From positions 1 to 64,000 of the forward strand of contig CBDEUV010000001.1 in the NCBI GenBank assembly GCA_965243385.1: DNA of 64,000 bases, read 5' to 3'. The DNA comes from JANSYA01 sp965243385 (lineage in GTDB: Bacteria > Spirochaetota > Leptospiria > Leptospirales > Leptonemataceae). Positions 26,599 to 35,636 of this stretch are shown here, one piece after another; position 1 is the first letter of the stretch; the number at the start of each line of letters is the position of its first letter. The notes below the pieces were generated by a model. That model worked only from the letters and a program-made list of their open reading frames with translations. It searched no databases and was not told the origin of the DNA. A program made the position numbers and the translations under genes.

Positions 26599-28980
26599 AT
26601 GAAGTACATTGCCTGGTTTGAAACTCTGCGGCGCGAAGACGTCGCCACCGTCGGCGGAAAAAATTCTTCGTTAGGCGAGATGATTCATCATCTAAAATCG
26701 GAAGGCATTCGCGTGCCGAACGGCTTCGCCACGACCGCCGACGCCTTTCGCGAGTACATCGAGCACAATCAGCTGATGGATCCGCTGCGCGAAAAATTTG
26801 CGGAGCTGGATCGCGATCCGAAAGCGCTCGCGCGGGTCGGTCGCGGTATTCGCGGGCTGGTCTTAAACGCGGGTTTTCCGCCGGCCATCGCCGGCGAAAT
26901 TCGCCAGGCGTACCGCGATCTTTCCCAGAGCTACGCGATGGACGAAGCGGACGTCGCGGTACGCAGCTCGGCGACCGCCGAAGACTTACCCGATGCCAGC
27001 TTCGCCGGGCAGCAGGAAACGATCCTGAACGTGGTCGGCGAAGAAGAGCTGCTGGTCGCGTGCCGGCAGTGTTTCGCGTCGTTATTTACGGACCGGGCGA
27101 TCGTCTATCGCCAGAGCCAGGGCTTCGATCATCTCGACGTCGCGCTTTCGATCGGCGTACAGAAGATGGTGCGCTCGGATCTCGCCGGCTCGGGCGTCAT
27201 ATTTTCGATCGATACCGAAAGCGGCTTTCGCGACGCCGCCGTGATTACCGCGGCCTGGGGCATCGGCGAAAATGTGGTGCAGGGCGCCGTGACGCCGGAT
27301 GAATACCGGGTATTCAAGCCGCTTCTGGAGAAAGGGGACGCGCGGCCGATCATTCAAAAGGATCTCGGTTCGAAAGAATACAAGATGATCTACGCCCGGG
27401 GGGCGAGCCAGACGATCAAAAATACGGAGTGTACGCGCAGCGAAAAGAATTCGTTCGTACTGAGCGACGACGAGATTTTGCAGATGGCGCGCTGGACCGT
27501 CACGATCGAAAAACATTACGGCTGTCCCATGGACATCGAGTGGGCGAAGGACGGCCAGTCCGGGGAGTTGTTCGTCGTACAGGCCCGGCCTGAAACCGTC
27601 CAGAGCCGACGGGACGCGGGCCATTTTAATTCGTATTCGCTGAATCCAGACCACGGCGGCGCCATACTCGAAGGCATCGCCATCGGCGACGCGATCGCCA
27701 CCGGGCACGCCAAAGTGATCCGCAGCGCGAAAGACATCGATCAATTCGAAGACGGTTGTATTCTCGTAACGGAAATCACCGATCCCGACTGGGTGCCGGT
27801 TATGAAACGCGCCTCGGCGATCGTCACGGATCAGGGCGGCCGCACCAGTCACGCCGCCATCGTCAGCCGCGAGCTGGGCATTCCCGCGCTGGTCGGGGCG
27901 AAAAACGCGACTCACGTCTTGCAGGATGGCCAGGAGGTCACCGTTTCGTGTGCGGAAGGCGCGGTCGGTTATATCTACAACGGCGTTTTAGAATACGAGG
28001 TTGAGGACATTCGCCTGGACGATTTGCCGGAAACGAAGACCGTCATCAAGCTCAATATCGCGAGCCCGTCGGCGGCCATGCGCTGGTGGCGGCTGCCCGC
28101 GAAGGGCGTCGGTCTCGCGCGTATGGAATTCATCATCAATAATTTGATCAAGATCCACCCCATGGCCCTGATCAACTGGCCGCATCTAGAAGACCGCGAA
28201 GCCATCGCGACCATCGCGGAGCTGACCGACGGTTATCCCGACAAATCCGAGTACTTCGTCGATCGCCTGGCGCTCGGCATCGCGCAGATCGCCGCCGTCC
28301 AGCACCCGCATTCGGTGCTCGTGCGCATGAGCGATTTCAAAACCAACGAATACGCGGATCTGATCGGCGGCAAACAATTCGAACCGGGCGAGGAGAACCC
28401 CATGCTGGGTTTTCGCGGCGCGTCGCGTTATTACAGCGAAGAATATCGCGAAGGCTTCGCTTTAGAGTGCCGCGCGATCCGGCGGGTGCGCGAAGAAATC
28501 GGCCTGGACAATGTGTGGATCATGATTCCTTTCTGTCGGACTCTCGATGAGGCGGATCGGGTGCACGCGGAGCTCGAAAGCCACGGGCTCAAGCGCGGCG
28601 AAAACGGCCTGAAAGTCTATGTGATGTGCGAGCTGCCTTCGAATGTCTTTCTGGCGGATCAATTCGCCGAGCGTTTCGACGGCTTTTCGATCGGTTCGAA
28701 CGATTTAACCCAGCTGACATTGGGCGTGGACCGCGACTCGAGCAAGCTGTCGTACTTATTCGACGAACGCAACGACGCCGTGAAGGCCGCCATTCGCATG
28801 GTGATCGAGACCGCTCACAAAAAGGGCTGCGAAGTCGGCATCTGCGGCCAGGGTCCCAGCGATTTTCCCGATTTCGCCGAGTTTTTGGTCGAGGCGGGCA
28901 TCGATTCCATGTCGCTGAACCCGGACAGCGTGATCGAAGTGCTGGGCCGAATTGCGAAGCTGGAGCAGAGTCGCAGTTGA
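26599..28980 (+). CDS. ppsA: Phosphoenolpyruvate synthase
   Basis: 793 residues from the ATG at 26599 (MKYIAWFETL), with AGGAG upstream; the frame also opens at 26578. Domains are in the usual order. The N-terminal ATP-grasp has VGGKNSSLGEM, RSSATAEDLPDASFAGQQET and VVQARPETVQ. The swivelling phosphohistidine domain has GGRTSHAAIVSRELGIPALV with the catalytic His (near residue 420). The C-terminal PEP-binding barrel has VMCELPSN, SIGSNDLTQLTLGVDRDS and GICGQGPSDFPDFAEFLVEA. The enzyme makes PEP from pyruvate and ATP, releasing AMP and phosphate, for gluconeogenesis. It is cytosolic and of full length. Confidence 0.96.
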   Translation: MKYIAWFETLRREDVATVGGKNSSLGEMIHHLKSEGIRVPNGFATTADAFREYIEHNQLMDPLREKFAELDRDPKALARVGRGIRGLVLNAGFPPAIAGEIRQAYRDLSQSYAMDEADVAVRSSATAEDLPDASFAGQQETILNVVGEEELLVACRQCFASLFTDRAIVYRQSQGFDHLDVALSIGVQKMVRSDLAGSGVIFSIDTESGFRDAAVITAAWGIGENVVQGAVTPDEYRVFKPLLEKGDARPIIQKDLGSKEYKMIYARGASQTIKNTECTRSEKNSFVLSDDEILQMARWTVTIEKHYGCPMDIEWAKDGQSGELFVVQARPETVQSRRDAGHFNSYSLNPDHGGAILEGIAIGDAIATGHAKVIRSAKDIDQFEDGCILVTEITDPDWVPVMKRASAIVTDQGGRTSHAAIVSRELGIPALVGAKNATHVLQDGQEVTVSCAEGAVGYIYNGVLEYEVEDIRLDDLPETKTVIKLNIASPSAAMRWWRLPAKGVGLARMEFIINNLIKIHPMALINWPHLEDREAIATIAELTDGYPDKSEYFVDRLALGIAQIAAVQHPHSVLVRMSDFKTNEYADLIGGKQFEPGEENPMLGFRGASRYYSEEYREGFALECRAIRRVREEIGLDNVWIMIPFCRTLDEADRVHAELESHGLKRGENGLKVYVMCELPSNVFLADQFAERFDGFSIGSNDLTQLTLGVDRDSSKLSYLFDERNDAVKAAIRMVIETAHKKGCEVGICGQGPSDFPDFAEFLVEAGIDSMSLNPDSVIEVLGRIAKLEQSRS

Positions 28981-29011
28981 GTTTCGGCGCAGGCTTCCGA
29001 AGATAAAAGCA

Positions 29012-29659
29012 ATGATCCGACGATTGCCCGAAATTGCCGCCGGCGCCGCGAAGCTGGCCGGCCTGTCCATTCTGCTTCTGACATTTACTCTGGCTCCGGC
29101 GCTGCCTCTCTTTAACGGCGAGATCGCGGGCCAGAGTGCGCAGGACGAAAGCGGTCCCGAAGATTTCGATTGGGGTCTGGACTCCGGCCCCGGGAAAGAC
29201 AAAGACAATCCGGGCGCAAAAAAACAACAACCTTCGAAGCAGTCGGAAGCGGTGCCCGCCGCCATGCGTCGCACCGTCGCCGGGCAATACGTCGAATTTC
29301 GCAACCAGCGTTTGCGCAAAAATCGCCAGGTGAGCACCGAACTCCTGCGGGTGATCGACGCGCCGCTTAAGAAAGTCTACGCGTCACTGGTCCTGCCCCG
29401 GCGTACGCTCAAGCGCGCGCGCGGCAGAATTGAGCTCGGGATCGAAGAGCTGCTGGTCAAGATCAGTCGGCGTATGAAAAGCAATCAGCGGGTCGCACGG
29501 GTGCGCATCGAACGGGCGCAGCCGGGCGGCGGCCAGGGCAATGTTCTGATCCACACCCCCGGACCGGACGGCGGCGATCTCGATCCGATCTTTTTCGTGT
29601 ATCGTGTGAAAGACGACGGCCGCTTCGAATCGGACGTGATCTTTCGTCCCGGTTCCTGA
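29012..29659 (+). CDS. Exported protein of unknown family, tandem copy A
   Basis: 215 residues from the ATG at 29012. The N-terminus has a basic stretch and a hydrophobic signal-like segment (GLSILLLTFTLAPALPLF), then a charged linker rich in Asp, Lys and Gln (about 45-80). The C-terminal 130 residues (from QYVEFRNQRL) align with the gene at 29769. Shared points are the Y-x-E-(F/Y)-R-N-(Q/R) start, a long amphipathic helix with IELGIEELLVKISRR, and an ending F-x-Y-R-V-(K/R)-x-D-G-x-F-E. I recognise no family. It begins 31 bases after ppsA on the same strand and may be co-transcribed. Confidence 0.72.
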   Translation: MIRRLPEIAAGAAKLAGLSILLLTFTLAPALPLFNGEIAGQSAQDESGPEDFDWGLDSGPGKDKDNPGAKKQQPSKQSEAVPAAMRRTVAGQYVEFRNQRLRKNRQVSTELLRVIDAPLKKVYASLVLPRRTLKRARGRIELGIEELLVKISRRMKSNQRVARVRIERAQPGGGQGNVLIHTPGPDGGDLDPIFFVYRVKDDGRFESDVIFRPGS

Positions 29660-29768
29660 GTCGCAGCGCACCGCACGCCCTGGTCCGCACGTACACGTCT
29701 GGCTCTAAAGTTCGAATAAAAATCACAGTCGGCGTATAGTTTTCGCGCGGTTTTCCGAAGCTGAAAGT

Positions 29769-30263
29769 ATGAATACGGCGAAGCGTAAAAGTACTACTCT
29801 AATTTCGATTTTCTCGAGCGTGCTCTTGCTGGCGGCGGGCTTTGGATATCCTGCGACGATTAGCGCGGAAGCGGCGTTCGGCGCGCGCTATGCGGAGTAT
29901 CGCAACCGCGCACTCGCGGGCGATCGTTTGATTCGTGGCGAGTTGCTGCTAAAGCTGGACCTGGATCTGGCCGGCGCCTATGAGTCGACGCTGGACAGTA
30001 CGAATGAGCAGGCGAAAGACTCACGCCTGCAAAAGATCGAAGCGGAATTCACACGATTGCTGCGCGAATTGAGCGGGCGAATCGGCGCCAAACAACGCAT
30101 CGTCGGGGCGCAGCTGACGACCGAAGGCGAGCACGCGTACGGTCGCCTGGTCCTGGCGGCGCTTCCGGGTTCCGAGTTCGAAGAGGAGCGGCTCCAGGCC
30201 GTGTACTTCGGCTATCGCGTCCGGCCGGACGGATCTTTCGAAATGCTTTCGGGACTGCCGTAA
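29769..30263 (+). CDS. Exported protein of unknown family, tandem copy B
   Basis: A 164-residue protein. The signal peptide is clear (ISIFSSVLLLAAGFGYPATISAEA, split near residue 34). The mature part, from RYAEYRNRAL to GYRVRPDGSFE, aligns along its length with the C-terminal domain of the preceding gene. It lacks that gene's charged linker. A weak match to promoter elements can be drawn in the 109-base gap, but none is convincing. Export to the periplasm or outer membrane is supported; function is unknown. Confidence 0.72.
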   Translation: MNTAKRKSTTLISIFSSVLLLAAGFGYPATISAEAAFGARYAEYRNRALAGDRLIRGELLLKLDLDLAGAYESTLDSTNEQAKDSRLQKIEAEFTRLLRELSGRIGAKQRIVGAQLTTEGEHAYGRLVLAALPGSEFEEERLQAVYFGYRVRPDGSFEMLSGLP

Positions 30264-30272
30264 AGCGGGCGC

Positions 30273-31832
30273 TTATTGCAGCTGTACCGAAAGCCCTTCG
30301 ATGCGCGTGATATTCGACTCCAGGCCGCTCGCCTGAGCCACCAGGTCCGCGATCGAACGTTCCATGTCTCCGAGCGCGCGCGATATTTCGGCGCCGCCTT
30401 CGGTCTGTTCGAGCGAAATGCGCTCCAGTTCGGCGGACGAATCGTGTAATTCGCGCAGCGCTTCCAGTACTTTGAGATTAGCTTCGCGCTGGGTTTCGAC
30501 CGCGACGCTGAACTCGTGAATGCGATCGGCCAGAATCTTAAAATTCTGGCTCTGGGCGGTCACCCGGGCGCGGGCGTCTTTCGAGGATTCGCGCCCGGCT
30601 TCGACGTGTTCGCCGCTGTTTTCAATGATTTCGTTGATGGTTTCGGCGTTGCGCGCCGCGTTTTCCGCCAGACGCGAAACTTCGGTGGCGACCACCGCGA
30701 ATCCGCGGCCGTGTTCGCCGGCCCGCGCCGCTTCGATCGACGCGTTTAACGATAGTAGATTCGTACGATCGGCGATTTCCGACATTAAGGCGTTGATGTC
30801 GCGCACCTGCTGAAAGGAATCCAGCACACCGTCCAGACTGGCAGTCAGCCGCCCGACGGAATCGGTTACGCTGGTGCTGTGTGTCCGGGCTTCGTTCGTT
30901 TCTTCCTGTAGCTGACCGGTCGTGGCGGCCAGGTGCGATAGAGTGGTTTCGAGCCGCGTCGCTTCGCTCTGGATGGAATCGATGCGGCCGAATTGGGATT
31001 TGATCTGGCTTGAGGACCCGGCGGTGGCGGCGGAAAGCTCTTCCATGGACGCGCTGATCTGTTCGATCGAAGCCGCCTGGTTCTGCATGCTTTCATTATG
31101 CGCGGAGACGAAATTGCGAAAGTCCAGGATGGCTTCGCGCAGAGTCGTGGCCGTATTCAGCATGCGCCCTCGCGATTCTTCCAGTTCGCGGGCGGAAGCG
31201 GCCGCCCGACCGGCCTGGTTCGCAATACGTTCGTTCAGTCCATTCAATAAGCCGATCACAGAACGAATGATCAAGCCGGTGGCGATGAAAAAGCTCAGCT
31301 TCACGGTCTCGACCGAAACCGAGAGATAGTCGGGATGCCCTTCGCGGGCGGCCGTCTCGTCGTACTGCACGCCCATCATGATCGCCACGGCCTGGACCCC
31401 CAGCAACATCAATGCGCCCCAGCCGGTCGCCAGCAGAGTGAAGCGCGGCGAAAACAAAAATGCGCTGTAGATTAAATATAAAAAGCCCGCCACAAACAGC
31501 GTCGGCGCCCGGGCGACGATCACGGCCTGCTGAACGCTTCCGAACATTCCGCTGGTCGTGACCAGCAGGTTTACGGTCAGATCCAGGAGTACCAGCACGT
31601 GCGGCAAATACTTCGGGCTGCGATCGTGACGGAGCAGGTACCATTGCAGCAAACCGTAGGCGCCCATGAATAAAACAGAGCCCAGGGTGACGCGAAAATG
31701 CAGCGGCTGAAAGGCGTAGTAGCTGCCCGAGATGGCGACGAGATAAAACGCGACCAGTCCCAGACGAATGCGATTGATGTACACCGGCCCTCGGCGTTCG
31801 ATTTCAGATGTATCGAATAGATTTTGCGTCAT
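30273..31832 (-). CDS. Methyl-accepting chemotaxis protein with multi-span membrane sensor
   Basis: A 519-residue protein. The first 210 residues contain about six hydrophobic spans instead of the usual pair of helices around a periplasmic domain, so sensing is probably within or near the membrane. There is no HAMP domain that I can see. A long coiled coil follows, with the signalling tip ALMSEIADRTNLLSLNASIE and EAARAGEHGRGFAVVATEVS (about residues 350-395), which binds CheW and CheA. Methylation-site-like Glu/Gln pairs flank it. It faces the tandem unknown genes tail to tail with a 9-base gap. Confidence 0.92.
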   Translation of the reverse strand: MTQNLFDTSEIERRGPVYINRIRLGLVAFYLVAISGSYYAFQPLHFRVTLGSVLFMGAYGLLQWYLLRHDRSPKYLPHVLVLLDLTVNLLVTTSGMFGSVQQAVIVARAPTLFVAGFLYLIYSAFLFSPRFTLLATGWGALMLLGVQAVAIMMGVQYDETAAREGHPDYLSVSVETVKLSFFIATGLIIRSVIGLLNGLNERIANQAGRAAASARELEESRGRMLNTATTLREAILDFRNFVSAHNESMQNQAASIEQISASMEELSAATAGSSSQIKSQFGRIDSIQSEATRLETTLSHLAATTGQLQEETNEARTHSTSVTDSVGRLTASLDGVLDSFQQVRDINALMSEIADRTNLLSLNASIEAARAGEHGRGFAVVATEVSRLAENAARNAETINEIIENSGEHVEAGRESSKDARARVTAQSQNFKILADRIHEFSVAVETQREANLKVLEALRELHDSSAELERISLEQTEGGAEISRALGDMERSIADLVAQASGLESNITRIEGLSVQLQ

Positions 31833-31887
31833 GAGTCTCCGGATGTATTCTATTTCGCGGGTCCGCGTCGTGTATGAGCGATGATCT

Positions 31888-33828
31888 TCAGTCCCGATAC
31901 AGAGACTGGATGCGATCCTGATACATATCTTCGACGACGTTGCGTTTGATCTTCATGCTTTCGGTCATTTCCACGCCCTTTTCGAATTCCTTATGCATTA
32001 CGTAGAAATTTGTCACCCGTTCAAAGCTTTTGAAGCCGTTTTTGGCGGAGATCTGCCGTTTTACGATTTCGCCGAAAAATTTGCGAACCTCCGGATGCTG
32101 GTCCCATTCGCCCGGATCCTCGGGCGCGTTCACGCTTTCGCGTTCGAGGGCGACTCGCGCTCCGTCCCAGCGCGGCACGATCAACGCCGCCAGGGTCTTG
32201 CGATCCTGGCCCACGACCACGCACTGGCCGACGTACACGCTTTCGCTCAGCGTAATTTCAATCGGCCCCGGCTCGACGTTTTCGCCGCCCGCCAGTACGA
32301 TGGTGTCTTTGGCGCGACCCGCGAATTTGACTTCCCCGGCGGTGGTCCAGGTGAAGATGTCGCCCGAGTTCAGCCAGCCGTCCTGTAAGACCGCTTCGGT
32401 TTTTTCCGCATTCTTATAATAGCCGCGCATGACGTGCGGACCGTGATGCCAGAGCACGCCTTTCTCGCCCGGCTTCGTAACCACCGCGCCGTCTTCCGGC
32501 CGCCGCAATTCGACCTGCGCTCCGGGCAGGGGTTTGCCCACGGCGCCGCGGGTCGGCCAGGGCAGGACGCTCATAACGGCGACGCCGGTCGTTTCGGTCA
32601 TGCCGTACCCGTCCAGAATGGGAATCCCCACCGATCGAAAGAAGAGGCCGACCTGTTCGGGCATGGCGCCGGCGCCGGAAATGGCGAAGCGCACGCGGCC
32701 GCCGAAGATATTTTTAACTTTTTTTAGTATTAGCTGGGCGGGCGCGTTCAGAATCGTATAACCCGGCACCAGTAGTATCGAAAGCAATCGTCGACCGAAA
32801 GAGACGCCCGTGCCCGCTTCGGTTACGGCGAAGCGATTCATGGCGGCGTCGCGCGCGTCTCGCGAAGCTTTCGCCAGGGTCGAGGCGGCGCCGAACAACC
32901 CCCGGGCTATCGGCGAAGCTTTTTGCACGTTATCCAGCACCTTCTTGTACAGCTGTTCCCAGACTCGCGGCACCGAAACCACAATGCTCGGTCGAATGCG
33001 ATGAAAATCCTGGGCCAGGGTGGCGATGGTCGAATTGGCCATGCTGGATCCGCAGGCGAAAAGCGTCAGTTCCAGCATACGCTCGGCGATATGCCAGGGC
33101 GGCAGAAAGATTACGCAGCTGTCGGACGGTCCGATGGGATAGTTTTCGCGGATTGTCTGGACCTCCCAGCATTGTGCTTCGTGGTCGATCATTACGCCTT
33201 TCGGCGCGCCGGTGGTCCCGCTGGTATAGATGATCGTCGCCAGATCGTGGGGTTGGACCGCTTCGCCGCGATGCATAATGGTCGCGTCGCCTTCGGTATG
33301 CAGAATTTCGCCGCCGGCTTTCAGCGCGTCCGCGAAGAAGTGAAGCGGAAGATTGCCGAGTTTCGCCTGCAGTTCGGGCAGATGACGATAGGCTTCCGGC
33401 GCTTCAATCGAAATCAGGTGCTTGATATGCGGTAATTCCCCGAGATTTTCGCATAAAACGCCGAGCATACGCTCGTGTTCGACGACGACGATTTCGGCTT
33501 CGGTGTGATTGAGAATATAGAGGATGTCCTGAGCGGTCGCATCGCAACCGCGGGGCACGTCGATCCCGCCCACGGAAGTAATCCCAAGGCTGATCATATT
33601 CCATTCGTAGCGGTTATCGCAGAGAACGCCGACGCGCATTCCGTGGGGCATTCCGAGCTTATGAACGAGAAAGGCCGAAAAGCGATGCATGTCGGCGCCC
33701 CATTCGGCGTAGCTGACGGGGCTGTATTCTTTTTCTCCGTTTTTCTTAACATGGTAGCATGTCCGATCGCCGTTTTGGCTTACAGATTCGCGTACCAGTG
33801 AATGAATCGTGCGTGGGGCGGTTTGCAT
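31888..33828 (-). CDS. Long-chain acyl-CoA synthetase (AMP-binding)
   Basis: 646 residues from the ATG at 33828 (MQTAPRTIHSL); a TTG at 33864 would add 12. The AMP-binding signature IIYTSGTTGAPKGVMIDH is at about residues 200-217, with DGYGMTETTG (about 405-414), LNSGDIFTW and GRAKDTIVLAGGENVEPGPI downstream. These are the diagnostic motifs of FadD-type ligases, which activate fatty acids with ATP and CoA. The protein is of normal length. The DUF1554 lipoprotein gene ends 63 bases upstream on the same strand. Confidence 0.92.
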   Translation of the reverse strand: MQTAPRTIHSLVRESVSQNGDRTCYHVKKNGEKEYSPVSYAEWGADMHRFSAFLVHKLGMPHGMRVGVLCDNRYEWNMISLGITSVGGIDVPRGCDATAQDILYILNHTEAEIVVVEHERMLGVLCENLGELPHIKHLISIEAPEAYRHLPELQAKLGNLPLHFFADALKAGGEILHTEGDATIMHRGEAVQPHDLATIIYTSGTTGAPKGVMIDHEAQCWEVQTIRENYPIGPSDSCVIFLPPWHIAERMLELTLFACGSSMANSTIATLAQDFHRIRPSIVVSVPRVWEQLYKKVLDNVQKASPIARGLFGAASTLAKASRDARDAAMNRFAVTEAGTGVSFGRRLLSILLVPGYTILNAPAQLILKKVKNIFGGRVRFAISGAGAMPEQVGLFFRSVGIPILDGYGMTETTGVAVMSVLPWPTRGAVGKPLPGAQVELRRPEDGAVVTKPGEKGVLWHHGPHVMRGYYKNAEKTEAVLQDGWLNSGDIFTWTTAGEVKFAGRAKDTIVLAGGENVEPGPIEITLSESVYVGQCVVVGQDRKTLAALIVPRWDGARVALERESVNAPEDPGEWDQHPEVRKFFGEIVKRQISAKNGFKSFERVTNFYVMHKEFEKGVEMTESMKIKRNVVEDMYQDRIQSLYRD

Positions 33829-33891
33829 GGGGGCTCGTATGAACTTTCGCGATGTTACGGTCAATCAGTTTCTGAAGATCGCGACCGGGCC

Positions 33892-35334
33892 TTATTGTTC
33901 GACGCACAACAGGCGATGCAGCTGATCGCATTGCGGGGGGCCGCCCCCGCCGCTGATCGAGTCGGCGCCGACGCCGTTCGCGCGGCCCTTCTCGCCCTGA
34001 TTGGGGCCGCCCGTATTCAACGTCCAGTTTACGCAGTGCCGCGTCGAGGTGACCCAGTTTGCATTCAGGCCGGTCCAATATCGATCGCTCGTCGTTCCGG
34101 TCGAATTCGCGAGCCCTCCGAAAACGAAAATGCGATTCGCGTTCGTCGTAAACACCGGAGTCGTGCCGTCGATGCGCACGTAATTCCGATTCGCTTCAAG
34201 CATCCAGTTCACCTGGCCGTCACCCGCATTCGGCGAAACCGAAGCGATGCGGTTCGCCCCGTCGACGATCAGCGCTCGATAGGTGCCCGTCCCCGGCGCC
34301 GGATGATTTGCATCCGTATCGCAAAAATTGTCGGCTTCGGGGATACCGTTGCCGTCGGAGTTCGTGGCGCCAAAGGTGCCGCCGTTTAAGGCCGCGTCGA
34401 CGTCGAAGCCGCCGTTGTGGGTCGCGGCGGTTACGAACATGCGTTTGCTGATGTCGTTGTCGGCAATATTTGTGGCCACGCTGCCGATGGCGATGCCGTT
34501 ATAATTCGCGTCGCCGCTGGCGGCCGTGTGCGTAAAGGTGCCGTTGTGGGCGCCCTCCGTCACTGCGTCGTCCACGGCGGCGACGCTTACCGTCTGGGCC
34601 GTACACCAGTTGCCGGGACCGGGACACGCGCCGGTCGTGAAGGTCAGCGGAATCGGGGCGGCGGACGCGTTGGCCGTGACCTGGGCGTCCGGGGTCACCG
34701 TGATGGTGACATTGGCCGTGGGCTGGGTCGCAAGGACGAGTGTATAAGAATCTCCGGCGCCGCCTTCGGTCGCAGTGGTCGTGCCGCCGCTCTGCGTAAG
34801 TAAAACATTTGGCGAATCGTCGTCCTGGTTGGTCGCGCTCACATCGGCCGCGTCGACTCCGGAGTACTGCGCATCGGCGGAGACAGCCGGCGCCGTTATA
34901 ATCTGATAGCTCTGGTTTCCGTCAGTGGCCGCGTCGTTGATTCCGGTTAGGGTGATCGATTGCGGCGTATTCCAGTTGGCGGCCGTCAGGGCGATGCTGG
35001 CCGGAGAGGGCGTGCCTTCGCCTGGGTCGCTGGAAGACAGAGCGATCGTCACGGTCGCCGATGGCTCCGCGGCCAGCGCGATGGTGAATTGCGCGGTCGC
35101 GCCGGCTTCGCTGGTCATCAGGCCGCTTTGCGGAGTGACCAGAATGCTTCCGCCGCCGGTCGTCGTTCGCGGACCGAAGAGCACCGGCAAAAGGGTACAC
35201 TCGGAGCCGCATTGCGGCGGCAAGGCCGGCACGCAGGCGAATGCCAGAAACGATAAGCAGCTGAGTGCGATCGCAACGCAGAGGCCGTGCCCGGTGACCT
35301 GTGGCCGAACGACCGTATTCGTGGCATTGCCCAT
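33892..35334 (-). CDS. Lipoprotein with Calx-beta-like repeats and a DUF1554 domain
   Basis: A 480-residue protein. A signal peptide ends in the lipobox FLAFAC (Cys34), typical of the loose spirochaete lipobox. Two repeats resembling Calx-beta domains follow (about 65-290): SEAGATAQFTIALAAEPSAT and TEGGAGDSYTLVLATQPTAN, each ending in an NQDDD or NIADND strand. The C-terminal domain (about 300-480) has MFVTAATHNGGFD, TYRALIVDGANR, YVRIDGTTPVFTTN, YWTGLNANW and the end LHRLLCVEQ. This matches my memory of the Leptospira DUF1554 family closely. It is probably surface-exposed; its ligand is unknown. Confidence 0.85.
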   Translation of the reverse strand: MGNATNTVVRPQVTGHGLCVAIALSCLSFLAFACVPALPPQCGSECTLLPVLFGPRTTTGGGSILVTPQSGLMTSEAGATAQFTIALAAEPSATVTIALSSSDPGEGTPSPASIALTAANWNTPQSITLTGINDAATDGNQSYQIITAPAVSADAQYSGVDAADVSATNQDDDSPNVLLTQSGGTTTATEGGAGDSYTLVLATQPTANVTITVTPDAQVTANASAAPIPLTFTTGACPGPGNWCTAQTVSVAAVDDAVTEGAHNGTFTHTAASGDANYNGIAIGSVATNIADNDISKRMFVTAATHNGGFDVDAALNGGTFGATNSDGNGIPEADNFCDTDANHPAPGTGTYRALIVDGANRIASVSPNAGDGQVNWMLEANRNYVRIDGTTPVFTTNANRIFVFGGLANSTGTTSDRYWTGLNANWVTSTRHCVNWTLNTGGPNQGEKGRANGVGADSISGGGGPPQCDQLHRLLCVEQ

Positions 35335-35597
35335 AGAACTGCGTTACTCTGCGCCAGTGAAAACCACAGGCGAAACATAACACATTCATCTCGAAAATGT
35401 AACAAAGCCGTCAAGCCAGAAGCTTCGAATAATACTAAAGGTTTATTAAAAATGCGATTTGAGCATTCAACTATTGGGGTTTCTTGTGATTTTTTATATT
35501 TTGCGCGGGATCCGTGCTCCTGTTCAGTCAGGCATGTACTGATTGGCGAGGGCGGTTCCTATGCGTCGCCTTGCAGGCGAATCGTTCCGCCTCGACT

Positions 35598-35636
35598 TAC
35601 TGGAACGTTCCGTCTTTCAATACTGGAACGTTCCGT
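35598..35636. repeat. Direct repeat carrying the palindrome GGAACGTTCC
   Basis: TACTGGAACGTTCCGT occurs at 35598-35613 and again at 35621-35636, a 23-base period. Each copy contains the perfect palindrome GGAACGTTCC. The second copy encodes the last residues of the phosphopantetheinyl transferase (NGTFQ) and the first lies just past its stop. This could be a duplication at the gene end or a tandem protein-binding site. Confidence 0.6.
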
